A DNA stretch of 38,694 bases, from contig CAYLZN010000011.1 of assembly GCA_964387935.1 (NCBI GenBank), positions 1 to 38,694 on the forward strand, written 5' to 3'. This document shows positions 14,820 through 23,178 of the stretch, in pieces; within the stretch, counting starts at the first letter, position 1, and each line of letters begins with the position of its first letter. The translations under genes were made by a program, and so were the position numbers. The stretch is from CAYLZN01 sp964387935. Lineage in GTDB: Bacteria; Acidobacteriota; Vicinamibacteria; Vicinamibacterales; JAFNAJ01. Under the pieces are notes generated by a model. It did no database searches and was not told where the DNA came from. It saw only the letters and a list, made by a program, of their open reading frames with translations.

Positions 14820-17405
14820 GTGAGTTCCATGGAACAACTGCACTCGAACCGTGACGAAGCGGCAGCGACGTCGGCGTTGTCGCTGACCTCCCAGCCTGGG
14901 GACGCAGACCGCGCAGACGACTACGGCGCCGACAAGATCAAGGTGCTCGAAGGGCTCGAGGCCGTGCGGAAACGCCCGGCGATGTACATCGGCTCGACCG
15001 GCGAGCAGGGCCTGCATCACCTGGTCTACGAGATCGTGGACAACTCGATCGACGAGGCGCTGGCCGGGTTCTGCACCGAGGTGGCGGTCACCATTCACAG
15101 TGACAACTCGGTCTCGGTCGTGGACAACGGCCGGGGCATTCCGGTGGACCGTCACGAGAGCGGCCGCTCGGCTGCCGAAGTCGTGTTGACCGTGCTGCAC
15201 GCCGGCGGGAAGTTCGACAACGAGAGCTACAAGGTGTCTGGCGGCCTGCACGGCGTCGGTGTCTCCGTGGTGAACGCGCTCTCGGAGTGGCTCGAGGTGG
15301 AGATCTGGCGCAACGGTCACGTGCACAGGCAGCTCTACGAGCGAGGCAAGGCGACCGGCGAGCTGGAGATCACGGGTACGACCAAGCGTCGTGGCACGCG
15401 CGTGACGTTCATGCCCGACACGCAGGTGTTCGAGACCACGGCGTTCAGCTTCGACACGCTGTCGCAGCGGCTGCGCGAGCTGGCGTTCCTCAACGCGGGC
15501 ATCACGATCACGATTGTCGACGAGCGCGAGGGCGGCAAGCAGCACGCGTTCCACTACGAGGGCGGCATCCGCGAGTTCGTCACCTACGTCAACACGAACA
15601 AGGGGCTCGTCCATCCGCAGCCCATCTACATGCGTGGCGAGAAGGACGGGATCGACGTCGAGATCGCGCTCCAGTGGAACGACGGGTACAGCGAGCAGGT
15701 CTACTCGTTCGCGAACAACATCAACACGCACGAAGGGGGCTCGCATCTCTCGGGATTCCGGGCGGCGCTGACGCGCACGATCAACGCCTACGCGACGTCG
15801 AGCAACCTCGCCCGCGACCTGAAGGAGAGCATCAGCGGCGACGACATCCGCGAAGGGCTCGCCGCCGTCATCAGCGTCAAGATCCCGCAGCCGCAGTTCG
15901 AGGGGCAGACGAAGACCAAGCTCGGGAACACCGAGGTGAAGGGCATCGTCGAGCAGATCGTCAACGATCGGTTGAGCGCGTCGCTCGAGGAGAACCCCGG
16001 CATCGCGAAGATGATCGTGGCCAAGGCCGTGGACGCGGCGCGGGCCCGGGAGGCCGCGCGGAAGGCCCGCGACCTGGTGCGGCGCAAGGGCGCCCTCGAG
16101 AGTGGCTCGCTGCCGGGCAAGCTGGCGGATTGCCAGGAGCGTGATCCCTCCCAGTGCGAGCTCTACATCGTCGAGGGCGAGTCGGCAGGCGGCTCGGCCA
16201 AGCAGGGCCGCGACCGGCGCTTCCAGGCCATCCTGCCGATCAAGGGCAAGATCCTCAACGTCGAGAAGGCCCGCTTCGACAAGATGCTGAGCAGCGACGA
16301 AATCCGCACGATGATTGCCGCGCTCGGCTGCGGCATCGGCGAGCGGAAGGACGAGAACGACCGCGACGCGTTCGACCTCGCGCGCCTCCGCTACCACCGC
16401 ATCATCGTGATGACGGACGCGGACGTGGACGGGTCTCACATCCGCACGCTGCTGCTGACGTTCTTCTACCGGCAGATGCGGGAGCTGGTGGACGCGGGCC
16501 ACATCTACATCGCGCAGCCGCCCCTGTACCGGGTGAAGCGGGGGAAGTCCGAGACGTACATCAAGGACGACCGCGAGCTGGAGCAGTACCTGATCCGGCG
16601 CGCGGCGGAGAGCCGTTCGGTGACGTTCACCGACAGCGGACGCAAGGCGGGGGGGGCCGACTTGGAGGCGCTCCTCCACCGGCTCGTCGCGTTCAGCAAG
16701 CAGCTGCGCCTCGTCGAGCGTCGGTGCCCCGAGAGCGCGGTGGTGCGCGTGCTGATCGACCGCGAGCTGCGCGACAAGGCCTTCTTCCAGGACCGCGCGA
16801 GCATGGAAGCGCTCGCGGCGGCGCTCGTCACCGACACGCGCACCGTGCACGTCGTGCCCGACGAGGAGCATTCGGGGTACCTGCTGGCGGTCGAGAGCCG
16901 GGCCAACGGCTACTCGCGCTTCTATCACGTCGGCGTGGACGTCGTGTCGTCCAGCGAGTATCGATTGCTGCTCGCCGCCTACCGCGACGTGAAGGACTAC
17001 GGCGGTCCCGTCGTGGTCACCGAGGGCCTGCGCGCGGGCGAGGACGCGCACGCGGGTGACGCGGAGGCCACGGGCGAGGCGGGCGACGAGCGGGCGGAGG
17101 CGAGAGCGGAGGCGGGCCGCCCGAAGCAGGCGACCTTCGGCTCGGTCGAAGACCTCGTGGACTACTTCCTGGCGGCCGGCCGGAAGGGCGTCGCGATCAA
17201 CCGATACAAGGGTCTCGGGGAGATGAACCCGGACCAGTTGTGGGAGACGACCATGAGGCCCGAGGCGCGCACGCTGCTGCAGGTGCGCGCCGAGGACCAT
17301 GCCGAGGCGGACCTGATGTTCACCACGCTCATGGGGGACCAGGTCGAGCCGCGTCGCCGGTTCATCGAAGAGAACGCGCTCGACGTGAAGAATTTGGATA
17401 TCTGA
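14820..17405 (+). CDS. gyrB: DNA gyrase subunit B
   Basis: GyrB is the ATPase half of gyrase, which introduces negative supercoils. The product is 861 residues from a GTG at 14820 (an ATG nine bases later is equally possible). The GHKL ATPase domain shows EIVDNSIDEAL with Glu71 and Asn75, DNGRGIPV and LHGVGVSVVNALS. The TOPRIM domain shows EGESAGGSAKQGRDRRFQ, PIKGKILNVEKA and DADVDGSHI. After it comes an insertion as in proteobacterial GyrB (about residues 600-760), which includes a low-complexity Ala/Glu/Gly/Asp stretch (about 738-762), then the GYKGLGEMN-type motif NRYKGLGEMNPDQLW. It is separated from gyrA only by heptamer repeats. Confidence 0.97.
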   Translation: MSSMEQLHSNRDEAAATSALSLTSQPGDADRADDYGADKIKVLEGLEAVRKRPAMYIGSTGEQGLHHLVYEIVDNSIDEALAGFCTEVAVTIHSDNSVSVVDNGRGIPVDRHESGRSAAEVVLTVLHAGGKFDNESYKVSGGLHGVGVSVVNALSEWLEVEIWRNGHVHRQLYERGKATGELEITGTTKRRGTRVTFMPDTQVFETTAFSFDTLSQRLRELAFLNAGITITIVDEREGGKQHAFHYEGGIREFVTYVNTNKGLVHPQPIYMRGEKDGIDVEIALQWNDGYSEQVYSFANNINTHEGGSHLSGFRAALTRTINAYATSSNLARDLKESISGDDIREGLAAVISVKIPQPQFEGQTKTKLGNTEVKGIVEQIVNDRLSASLEENPGIAKMIVAKAVDAARAREAARKARDLVRRKGALESGSLPGKLADCQERDPSQCELYIVEGESAGGSAKQGRDRRFQAILPIKGKILNVEKARFDKMLSSDEIRTMIAALGCGIGERKDENDRDAFDLARLRYHRIIVMTDADVDGSHIRTLLLTFFYRQMRELVDAGHIYIAQPPLYRVKRGKSETYIKDDRELEQYLIRRAAESRSVTFTDSGRKAGGADLEALLHRLVAFSKQLRLVERRCPESAVVRVLIDRELRDKAFFQDRASMEALAAALVTDTRTVHVVPDEEHSGYLLAVESRANGYSRFYHVGVDVVSSSEYRLLLAAYRDVKDYGGPVVVTEGLRAGEDAHAGDAEATGEAGDERAEARAEAGRPKQATFGSVEDLVDYFLAAGRKGVAINRYKGLGEMNPDQLWETTMRPEARTLLQVRAEDHAEADLMFTTLMGDQVEPRRRFIEENALDVKNLDI

Positions 17406-17406
17406 T

Positions 17407-17532
17407 CAGTTGCCAGTTGCCAGTTGCCAGTTGCCAGTTGCCAGTTACCAGTTGCCAGTTGCCAGTTCTGCGCCCTGCGCCTTGCGCCCTGCGCCTTGAG
17501 CCTTGAGCCCTGCGCCCTGAGCCCTGAGCCCG
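17407..17532 (+). repeat. 18-unit heptamer array filling the gyrB-gyrA gap
   Basis: Nine units of the CAGTTGC family (17407-17469, with single changes in units 6 and 9) pass directly and in register into nine units of the GCGCCCT/GAGCCTT family (17470-17532). There are no indels in 126 bp. One base separates the array from the gyrB stop codon and four bases (AAGA) from the gyrA ATG. Confidence 0.95.
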
Positions 17533-17536
17533 AAGA

Positions 17537-20089
17537 ATGACCACGTTCCAGTCCAAGATCCCGGTCAACATCGAAGACGAGATGAAGCGCTCGTACATGG
17601 ATTACGCGATGAGCGTGATCATCGGGCGAGCGCTGCCAGACATCCGGGACGGGCTCAAGCCCGCCCATCGGCGCGTGCTCTACGGCATGCGCCTCATGGG
17701 ACTCGCGAGCAACCGCGCCTATCGCAAGTGCGCGAAGATCGTCGGCGAGGTGATGGGCAACTTCCATCCCCACGGCGACGCGTCGATCTACGACACGCTC
17801 GTGCGGCTCGCCCAGGAGTTCAACATGCGCTATCCCCTGGTCGACGGCCAGGGGAACTTCGGATCGGTGGACGGCGACCCGCCCGCGGCGATGCGCTACA
17901 CGGAGGCGCGCCTCCAGGCGCTCGCCGAGGAGCTCATGGCCGATCTCGACCACGAGACGGTCGACTTCGTTCCGAACTACGACGAGACCACCGAGGAACC
18001 GACGGTCCTGCCCGCGCCGTTCCCGAACCTGCTGGTCAACGGGTCGTCGGGCATCGCCGTCGGGATGGCCACCAACATCCCGCCGCACAACCTCGGCGAG
18101 GTGATCGACGCCCTCGTGTGGCTCGTCGAGCAGCGGAAGCGCGCCCGCGCGGAGGGGACGCCGCCGCTGACGACGGAGGAGAAGCAGCGGAAGCTCCTCG
18201 AGTTCGTTCCCGGTCCCGACTTCCCGACGGGCGGCACGATCGTCGGCCGCAGCGGGATCTACCAGGCGTACGTGACGGGTCGCGGCGCGATCACGGTCCG
18301 CGCGAAAACCACGTTCGAGGAGTCGAGCCGCGGCGATCGGATGTCGATCGTCGTCACCGAGATCCCGTACCAGGTCAACAAGGCGAAGCTGCTCGAGAAG
18401 ATCGCCGACCTCGTGCGCGACAAGGTGATCGAAGGCATCGCGGACCTGCGCGACGAGTCGGATCGCGAAGGGCTGCGGATTGTCGTGGACCTCAAGAAAG
18501 GCGAGCACCCGGAGCTGGTGCTCAACAACCTCCTCAAGCACACGCCGCTGCAGACCACCTTCGGCGTGAACATGCTCGCCATCACGGGCGGACAGCCCCG
18601 AACGCTGTCGTTGCTCGACATCCTGGAACACTTCATCGAGTTCCGCCGCGACGTCGTCCGCCGGCGCACGGAGTTCGAGCTGCGCAAGGCCGAGGCGCGG
18701 GCGCACATCCTCGAAGGCCTCAAGATCGCCCTCGATCACCTCGACGAGGTCATCGCCCTCATCCGCGCCTCACGCAACCCGGGGGAGGCGCGCGAGGGTC
18801 TCGTGCAGCGCTTCGGGCTCAGCGAGATCCAGGCCCAGGCCATCCTGGACATGCAGCTTCAGCGGCTGACGGGGCTGGAACGCCAGAAGATCCTCGACGA
18901 GCTCGCGGAACTGATGCGCACGATCGAACGGCTCCGCGCCATCCTGGCCAGCGAAGCCCTGCTCATGGAGATCGTCGTCGACGAGCTGCGGCAGGTGCGG
19001 GACCGCTTCGGCGATGCCCGGCGCACCGAGATCGTCACCGACGAGGGTGGGGAGTTCGCCATCGAGGACCTCGTGCCGGACGAGGACATGGTGATGTCGG
19101 TGTCCGCGACGGGGTACATCAAGCGCACGCGCCTCGACGAGTACCGGCTGCAGCGACGAGGCGGTGGCGGCTCCTCGGGCATGCAGGTGCGGGAGGAGGA
19201 TGCCGTCAGCCAGCTGTTCGTGGCGTCCACGCACTCCTACGTGCTCATCTTCACGGACCGCGGGCGCCTGTACTGGCTCAAGGTCCATCGGATTCCAGAG
19301 GTCGGGCGGAGCGGCAAGGGCAAGCACATCAACAACCTCGTGGCGCTCGAGGCGGAAGAGCGCGTGGCCGCGCTCATGACGGTCCGCGAGTGGCCGAAGG
19401 CCGAGGGCGAGGCCTACGTGGTGATGGGGACACGGCTCGGCGTGGTCAAGAAGACGGACCTCGCCGCCTTCAGCAATCCCCGCCAGGCCGGGATCATCGC
19501 CATGGGGATCGAGGAGGGGGATGCCGTCATCGACGTCCAGCTGTCCAACGGCCAGGACGAGATCCTGCTCGCCACGCGGGAGGGGATGGCCATCCGGTTC
19601 TCGGAGGCGGAAGTGCGCCCGATGGGACGCACGGCGTACGGGGTGCGGGGCATCGCGCTGCGCGAGGAGGATCAGGTGGTCTCGATGGCCGTCATCCACG
19701 CGCAGGACGGCTTCGTGCTGTGCGTGACGGCCAACGGCTACGGGAAGCGCACGGAACTCAGCGAATACCGGGTGCAGTCCCGGGGCGGAGTGGGTATCAT
19801 CAACATCCAGACGAGCGACCGGAACGGCCCGGTGGTGGGCACGCTGTTCGTGAGCGAGGACGACCAGTTGATGTTGATGACACAACAGGGCAAAATCCTC
19901 CGCACGCGGGTGACAGACACGCGCGCCATTGGCCGAAACACCCAGGGGGTCCGGCTCATCCGCATCGACGAAGCCGATCGCGTGGTCTCAGTAGCGAGGT
20001 TTGCTGAGAAGGAAGACGGAAGCGGGACCCCGGCGGAGGCGGAAAAGGAGAGCACACCAGGAAGCGATACCGACACGTCCACGGACTAG
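17537..20089 (+). CDS. gyrA: DNA gyrase subunit A
   Basis: GyrA cuts and reseals DNA through a catalytic tyrosine. The 850-residue product begins with the usual MKRSYMDYAMSVIIGRALPD. It has the quinolone-pocket segment HPHGDASIYD (77-86), catalytic Tyr121 in AMRYTEARL, and the C-terminal beta-pinwheel with a GyrA box, QRRGGGG (about 538), required for DNA wrapping. The residue matching E. coli Ser83 is Ala82, while Asp86 matches Asp87. Ala there is the natural state in mycobacteria and reduces quinolone affinity. The tail after about 825 is acidic and low complexity. The ATG lies four bases after the heptamer array. Confidence 0.98.
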   Translation: MTTFQSKIPVNIEDEMKRSYMDYAMSVIIGRALPDIRDGLKPAHRRVLYGMRLMGLASNRAYRKCAKIVGEVMGNFHPHGDASIYDTLVRLAQEFNMRYPLVDGQGNFGSVDGDPPAAMRYTEARLQALAEELMADLDHETVDFVPNYDETTEEPTVLPAPFPNLLVNGSSGIAVGMATNIPPHNLGEVIDALVWLVEQRKRARAEGTPPLTTEEKQRKLLEFVPGPDFPTGGTIVGRSGIYQAYVTGRGAITVRAKTTFEESSRGDRMSIVVTEIPYQVNKAKLLEKIADLVRDKVIEGIADLRDESDREGLRIVVDLKKGEHPELVLNNLLKHTPLQTTFGVNMLAITGGQPRTLSLLDILEHFIEFRRDVVRRRTEFELRKAEARAHILEGLKIALDHLDEVIALIRASRNPGEAREGLVQRFGLSEIQAQAILDMQLQRLTGLERQKILDELAELMRTIERLRAILASEALLMEIVVDELRQVRDRFGDARRTEIVTDEGGEFAIEDLVPDEDMVMSVSATGYIKRTRLDEYRLQRRGGGGSSGMQVREEDAVSQLFVASTHSYVLIFTDRGRLYWLKVHRIPEVGRSGKGKHINNLVALEAEERVAALMTVREWPKAEGEAYVVMGTRLGVVKKTDLAAFSNPRQAGIIAMGIEEGDAVIDVQLSNGQDEILLATREGMAIRFSEAEVRPMGRTAYGVRGIALREEDQVVSMAVIHAQDGFVLCVTANGYGKRTELSEYRVQSRGGVGIINIQTSDRNGPVVGTLFVSEDDQLMLMTQQGKILRTRVTDTRAIGRNTQGVRLIRIDEADRVVSVARFAEKEDGSGTPAEAEKESTPGSDTDTSTD

Positions 20090-20173
20090 CCGGTGTCCGG
20101 AGCTTCAACCAGGGAGCGCGCCGCCCGGCCGCTCCCGGCCGCCCCTCGGGCCGGCGGAAGGAGGATGGAAGTC

Positions 20174-20905
20174 ATGGTTCGGTCACGATCATCGGTGTTC
20201 GCCCTCGCGCTGCCTGCCATTGGCCTGATGGTGGCCTGCAGCTCCGCGCCGGAGCAGCAGTTGCTCCAGAAGTACTTCCAGGCCTCGAGAATGCGGGACA
20301 ACACTACCCTGGCGAACATCGCCACGGTCTCGTTCTCGCCCACCGAGCAGGGCACGGTGCAGAGCTTCTCGGTCGCGACGCCCGAGGCCCAGGAGGAACG
20401 CCGCCCGCTCAACCTGAAGGAGCTGGCCGCGGCCGAAGAGGCCGCCCGCAAGGAAGACGAGGAGTTCAACAAGAAGAAGAAGGAATACCAGGATGCCAAC
20501 CGGCAGGCGATCGACCGGGTCCTGGCAGCCGAGGCCGCGAACAAGTCGGTCGCGAGGGGCGACGTGGCCGTGCAGGAGGCCTGGAGGAAGTGGCGTGACG
20601 ACTCGGCGGTCTACTCCAAGAAGCTCGCCGAGGCCCGCCAGGCGCTGTCCCACGAGCGCGCCATGGTCGATCCCAGCGTCTACGACGCGCGCAATCCGGT
20701 AGACGCCACCAAGTTCGACGGCGAGCTGATCACGAAGGACCTGACCTTGAAGGCCAAGGTCAAGACGCCCGATGGCGCCACCGTCGACAAGGACCTCCAC
20801 GTGCGCGTCACGAGGGCGGACCTGACCGGCGGGCCCGATGGCAAGGCCGTCAGCGGCCGCTGGATCATCACGCACGTCAGCGAAGCCCACCCGGCGGGCT
20901 CGTAG
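20174..20905 (+). CDS. putative lipoprotein with coiled coil, function unknown
   Basis: I do not recognise a family. The ATG at 20174 has AAGGAGG nine bases upstream, better placed than the in-frame ATG at 20165. The 243-residue product has a lipoprotein signal, a basic start then SSVFALALPAIGLMVAC, with lipobox LMVAC and Cys22. Residues about 75-180 are charged and helical (EEFNKKKKEYQDANRQAID, ending in VYSKKLAEARQALSHERA), a likely coiled coil. The C-terminal part (about 185-243) has alternating beta-like stretches (ITKDLTLKAKVKTPDG) ending in GRWIITHVS. It follows gyrA by 84 bp and faces murA across a terminator-like hairpin. Likely membrane-anchored; no function is inferred. Confidence 0.8.
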   Translation: MVRSRSSVFALALPAIGLMVACSSAPEQQLLQKYFQASRMRDNTTLANIATVSFSPTEQGTVQSFSVATPEAQEERRPLNLKELAAAEEAARKEDEEFNKKKKEYQDANRQAIDRVLAAEAANKSVARGDVAVQEAWRKWRDDSAVYSKKLAEARQALSHERAMVDPSVYDARNPVDATKFDGELITKDLTLKAKVKTPDGATVDKDLHVRVTRADLTGGPDGKAVSGRWIITHVSEAHPAGS

Positions 20906-20931
20906 CTCCCGGCGCGCCGTCCGAATCGGAG

Positions 20932-20954
20932 GCCCGGCCCTTTGAGGGCCGGGC
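20932..20954. terminator. GC-rich hairpin between convergent genes
   Basis: GCCCGGCCC (20932-20940) and GGGCCGGGC (20946-20954) form a perfect 9-bp stem with a TTTGA loop, located between the lipoprotein gene and convergent murA. There is no T-run, so it may act with Rho or simply separate the transcripts. Confidence 0.6.
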
Positions 20955-20962
20955 TCACTCCC

Positions 20963-22225
20963 TCACGCCTGGCGCTCCACCCTCGCGCCAATGGCCTGCA
21001 GCCGCTCGACGAGTCGCGCGTAGCCCCGTTCGACGGTTTCGAGGGGGCCCACCTCACTGACGCCTTCTGCGGTCAGCGCGGCGGCGATGAGCGCCATCCC
21101 GGACCGCAGGTCCCTCGTGTCGAGCACGCGTCCCCGCAGCCTGGACGGCCCGGTGACGAGGATCCGATGCGGATCGCAGAGGAAGAGGTCTGCCTTCATC
21201 CCGCTCAGTTGCTCGAGGGCGAAGAGCCGCAGCTCGTACATCCAGTCGTGCACGAGCGTTCGACCTTCCGCGTGAAGAGCGAGGACCGTGATCAGACTCA
21301 CCATGTCACTCGGAAACCCTGGCCACACGCCCGTCGTGATCTTGCGCACCGCCCGCGGCGCGGACGGCAGCACCGTCAGCGAGGGATCGTCGAGCGCGCA
21401 GGCGACCCCCATCCGGCGCATCACGGCGACGATGGGTTCGAGGTCGTCGGCGTCAGCGCCTTCGATGACGAGAGCCCCTTTCGTCACCGCCCCCAGGACG
21501 GCCCAGCTGCCGGCTTCGATGTAGTCGCCTCGAAGCGTGTGGGTCGCCCCTCGCAGCCGCGCGCCGCCATGGACACGGATGCGTGGAGTGCCAAGGCCCT
21601 CGATGGGCACGCCCATCTGCTGGAGGAACTGGCACAGTTCGGCGACGTGCGGTTCGCACGCGGCGTGCCGGATCTCCGAGGTGCCGCGTGCGCCGGCTGC
21701 GGCCAGGAGGGCCGTCTCGGTGCCCGTCACGGACGCTTCGTCGAGGTAGAACGACGCCCCCTGCAGGCCGTCCGGGGCGTGGAGGGCGTACTCGCCGATG
21801 CCGGCATCGACCTCGCGCGCGCCGAGGGCCAGCAGCGCATGCCGGTGCGTGCTGATCGTGCGCCGGGTGGGGAAGTCACCGCCGGGCTCGGCCAGGCGCA
21901 CGCGTCCGAGCCTGGAGAGGAGCGCCCCGAGCAGCAGCACGGAGCCCCGCAGCCGTCCCACGAGCTGGGGGTCCGGCGTGTCGGTCGTGATCCGGCGTGC
22001 CTGAACACGCAGCACGCCTGGCGCCGGACGCTCGACGGTTGCGCCGAGTCCCGTCAGCAGCTCGCACAGCACCGTCACGTCCCGGATCTCCGGGACGTTG
22101 CGGATCTCGCACGGGTCCTCGGTGAGCAGGCACGCGGCCAGCACGGGAAGCGCCGCGTTCTTGTTGCCCTCGACACGGACACGCCCGGACAGCGGCGTTC
22201 CGCCCTCGATGAGCAGTGTCGACAT
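20963..22225 (-). CDS. murA: UDP-N-acetylglucosamine 1-carboxyvinyltransferase (MurA type, Cys-to-Asp)
   Basis: MurA transfers enolpyruvate from PEP to UDP-GlcNAc, the first committed step of peptidoglycan synthesis. From the ATG at 22225 the product is 420 residues (E. coli 419). It starts IEGGTPLSGRVRVEG followed by NKNAALP, with Lys22 and Asn23 at the E. coli positions. It keeps DLRSG and VERGYARL near the C terminus. The active-site loop reads PGGDFPTRRT instead of PGGCTIGARP: Asp117 replaces the catalytic, fosfomycin-target Cys115, while the following Arg and His are kept. The loop is diverged enough that a second, MurA2-like subfamily is possible. It starts 7 bp after murB ends, so pcrA-murB-murA are probably one operon. 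Confidence 0.9.
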   Translation of the reverse strand: MSTLLIEGGTPLSGRVRVEGNKNAALPVLAACLLTEDPCEIRNVPEIRDVTVLCELLTGLGATVERPAPGVLRVQARRITTDTPDPQLVGRLRGSVLLLGALLSRLGRVRLAEPGGDFPTRRTISTHRHALLALGAREVDAGIGEYALHAPDGLQGASFYLDEASVTGTETALLAAAGARGTSEIRHAACEPHVAELCQFLQQMGVPIEGLGTPRIRVHGGARLRGATHTLRGDYIEAGSWAVLGAVTKGALVIEGADADDLEPIVAVMRRMGVACALDDPSLTVLPSAPRAVRKITTGVWPGFPSDMVSLITVLALHAEGRTLVHDWMYELRLFALEQLSGMKADLFLCDPHRILVTGPSRLRGRVLDTRDLRSGMALIAAALTAEGVSEVGPLETVERGYARLVERLQAIGARVERQA

Positions 22226-22232
22226 GCGGGCC

Positions 22233-23168
22233 TCAGAACTCCCCGACGTAGACGATCTCCTCGCGGAGCCCGATCCCGAAGGTTGCCTGCACGGCCTCGC
22301 GGCAACGGGCGACGAGCGCTCGCACGTCCTGGGCCGTCGCACCGCCCTCGTTGACGATGAAGTTCGCATGCACCGGCGAAACGCGGGCCCCGCCCACCGC
22401 GCACCCCTTGAGCCCAGCGCGGTCGATGAGCGCGCCCGCCGAACGCGGCACCTCCGCCGGCAGCGGCTCGTCGTCAGCCGGGTTCTGGAAGATGCAGCCG
22501 GCGCTGGGGAGCTGCAGCGGCTGCGTCTGCTTGCGGAATGCGAGTGATTCGTGCGCGATGCGGCGGAGCACCGCCGGGTCACCGGGCGACACGTTGAACG
22601 CGGCCCAGAGGAGCACCTCCCCCGACTGCTGCAGGCGACTGCGGTCGTACCCGAACGCCATCGCCTCGGCCGGAACGATCTGCTGATCGCCGGTGCGCGA
22701 GGCCACCGCCACGTGGTGCACGTGGTTGCCCATGAGCGCGCCCCGGAAGTGGGCATTGCCGAAGATGGCACCCCCCACCGTGCCGGGCGTGCCGGCCCAC
22801 GCCTCGAGGCCGGCCAGGCCGCGACTCGCCGTCCAGCGCACGAGCCCGTTGATGGTCACTCCCGCCTCGGCCTGGACGAGTCCACCCTCGATCGGACGGA
22901 TGTCCAGGAGACGCGGGCGCACGACGAGCCCACGGACCCCGCGATCGGCGACGAGCACGTTCGAACCGCCGCCCAGGACGGTGACTGGCACGTTCCACCG
23001 CTGGGCGATGGCGAGGGCACGGCACACGTCCTCGGCGGACGCGGGTTCGAGCAGGAAATCGGCCGGACCCCCGATCTGGAACGTCGTCAGCGGAGCCAGC
23101 GGCACGTGTTCCCGGACGCGCCCGGGGAAGCCGGTCTGGAGATCCTCGCGAAAGGTGGCTGGTGGCAT
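22233..23168 (-). CDS. murB: UDP-N-acetylenolpyruvoylglucosamine reductase
   Basis: MurB reduces UDP-GlcNAc-enolpyruvate to UDP-MurNAc with NADPH and FAD, the step after MurA. The 311-residue product, from the ATG at 23168, begins with the family motif PLAPLTTFQIGGPAD. It has the FAD loop VLGGGSNVLVAD (64-75), GTPGTVGGAIFGNAH, and the catalytic segment PSAGCIFQNP, in which Cys225 takes the place of the proton-donating Ser of E. coli; Cys occurs here in other type II enzymes. The C terminus has GGARVSPVHANFIVN. It begins 10 bp after pcrA and is followed by murA after 7 bp. Confidence 0.96.
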   Translation of the reverse strand: MPPATFREDLQTGFPGRVREHVPLAPLTTFQIGGPADFLLEPASAEDVCRALAIAQRWNVPVTVLGGGSNVLVADRGVRGLVVRPRLLDIRPIEGGLVQAEAGVTINGLVRWTASRGLAGLEAWAGTPGTVGGAIFGNAHFRGALMGNHVHHVAVASRTGDQQIVPAEAMAFGYDRSRLQQSGEVLLWAAFNVSPGDPAVLRRIAHESLAFRKQTQPLQLPSAGCIFQNPADDEPLPAEVPRSAGALIDRAGLKGCAVGGARVSPVHANFIVNEGGATAQDVRALVARCREAVQATFGIGLREEIVYVGEF

Positions 23169-23178
23169 CGCGCGACCC

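Noticed and set aside
17407..17532. Regular repeats as a CRISPR array
   Set aside because: Units are 7 bp with no spacers and no cas genes nearby; these are tandem heptamers.
20174..20905. Assigning the lipoprotein to a known outer-membrane or toxin family
   Set aside because: Only the lipobox and coiled coil are visible; no motif supports a specific function.
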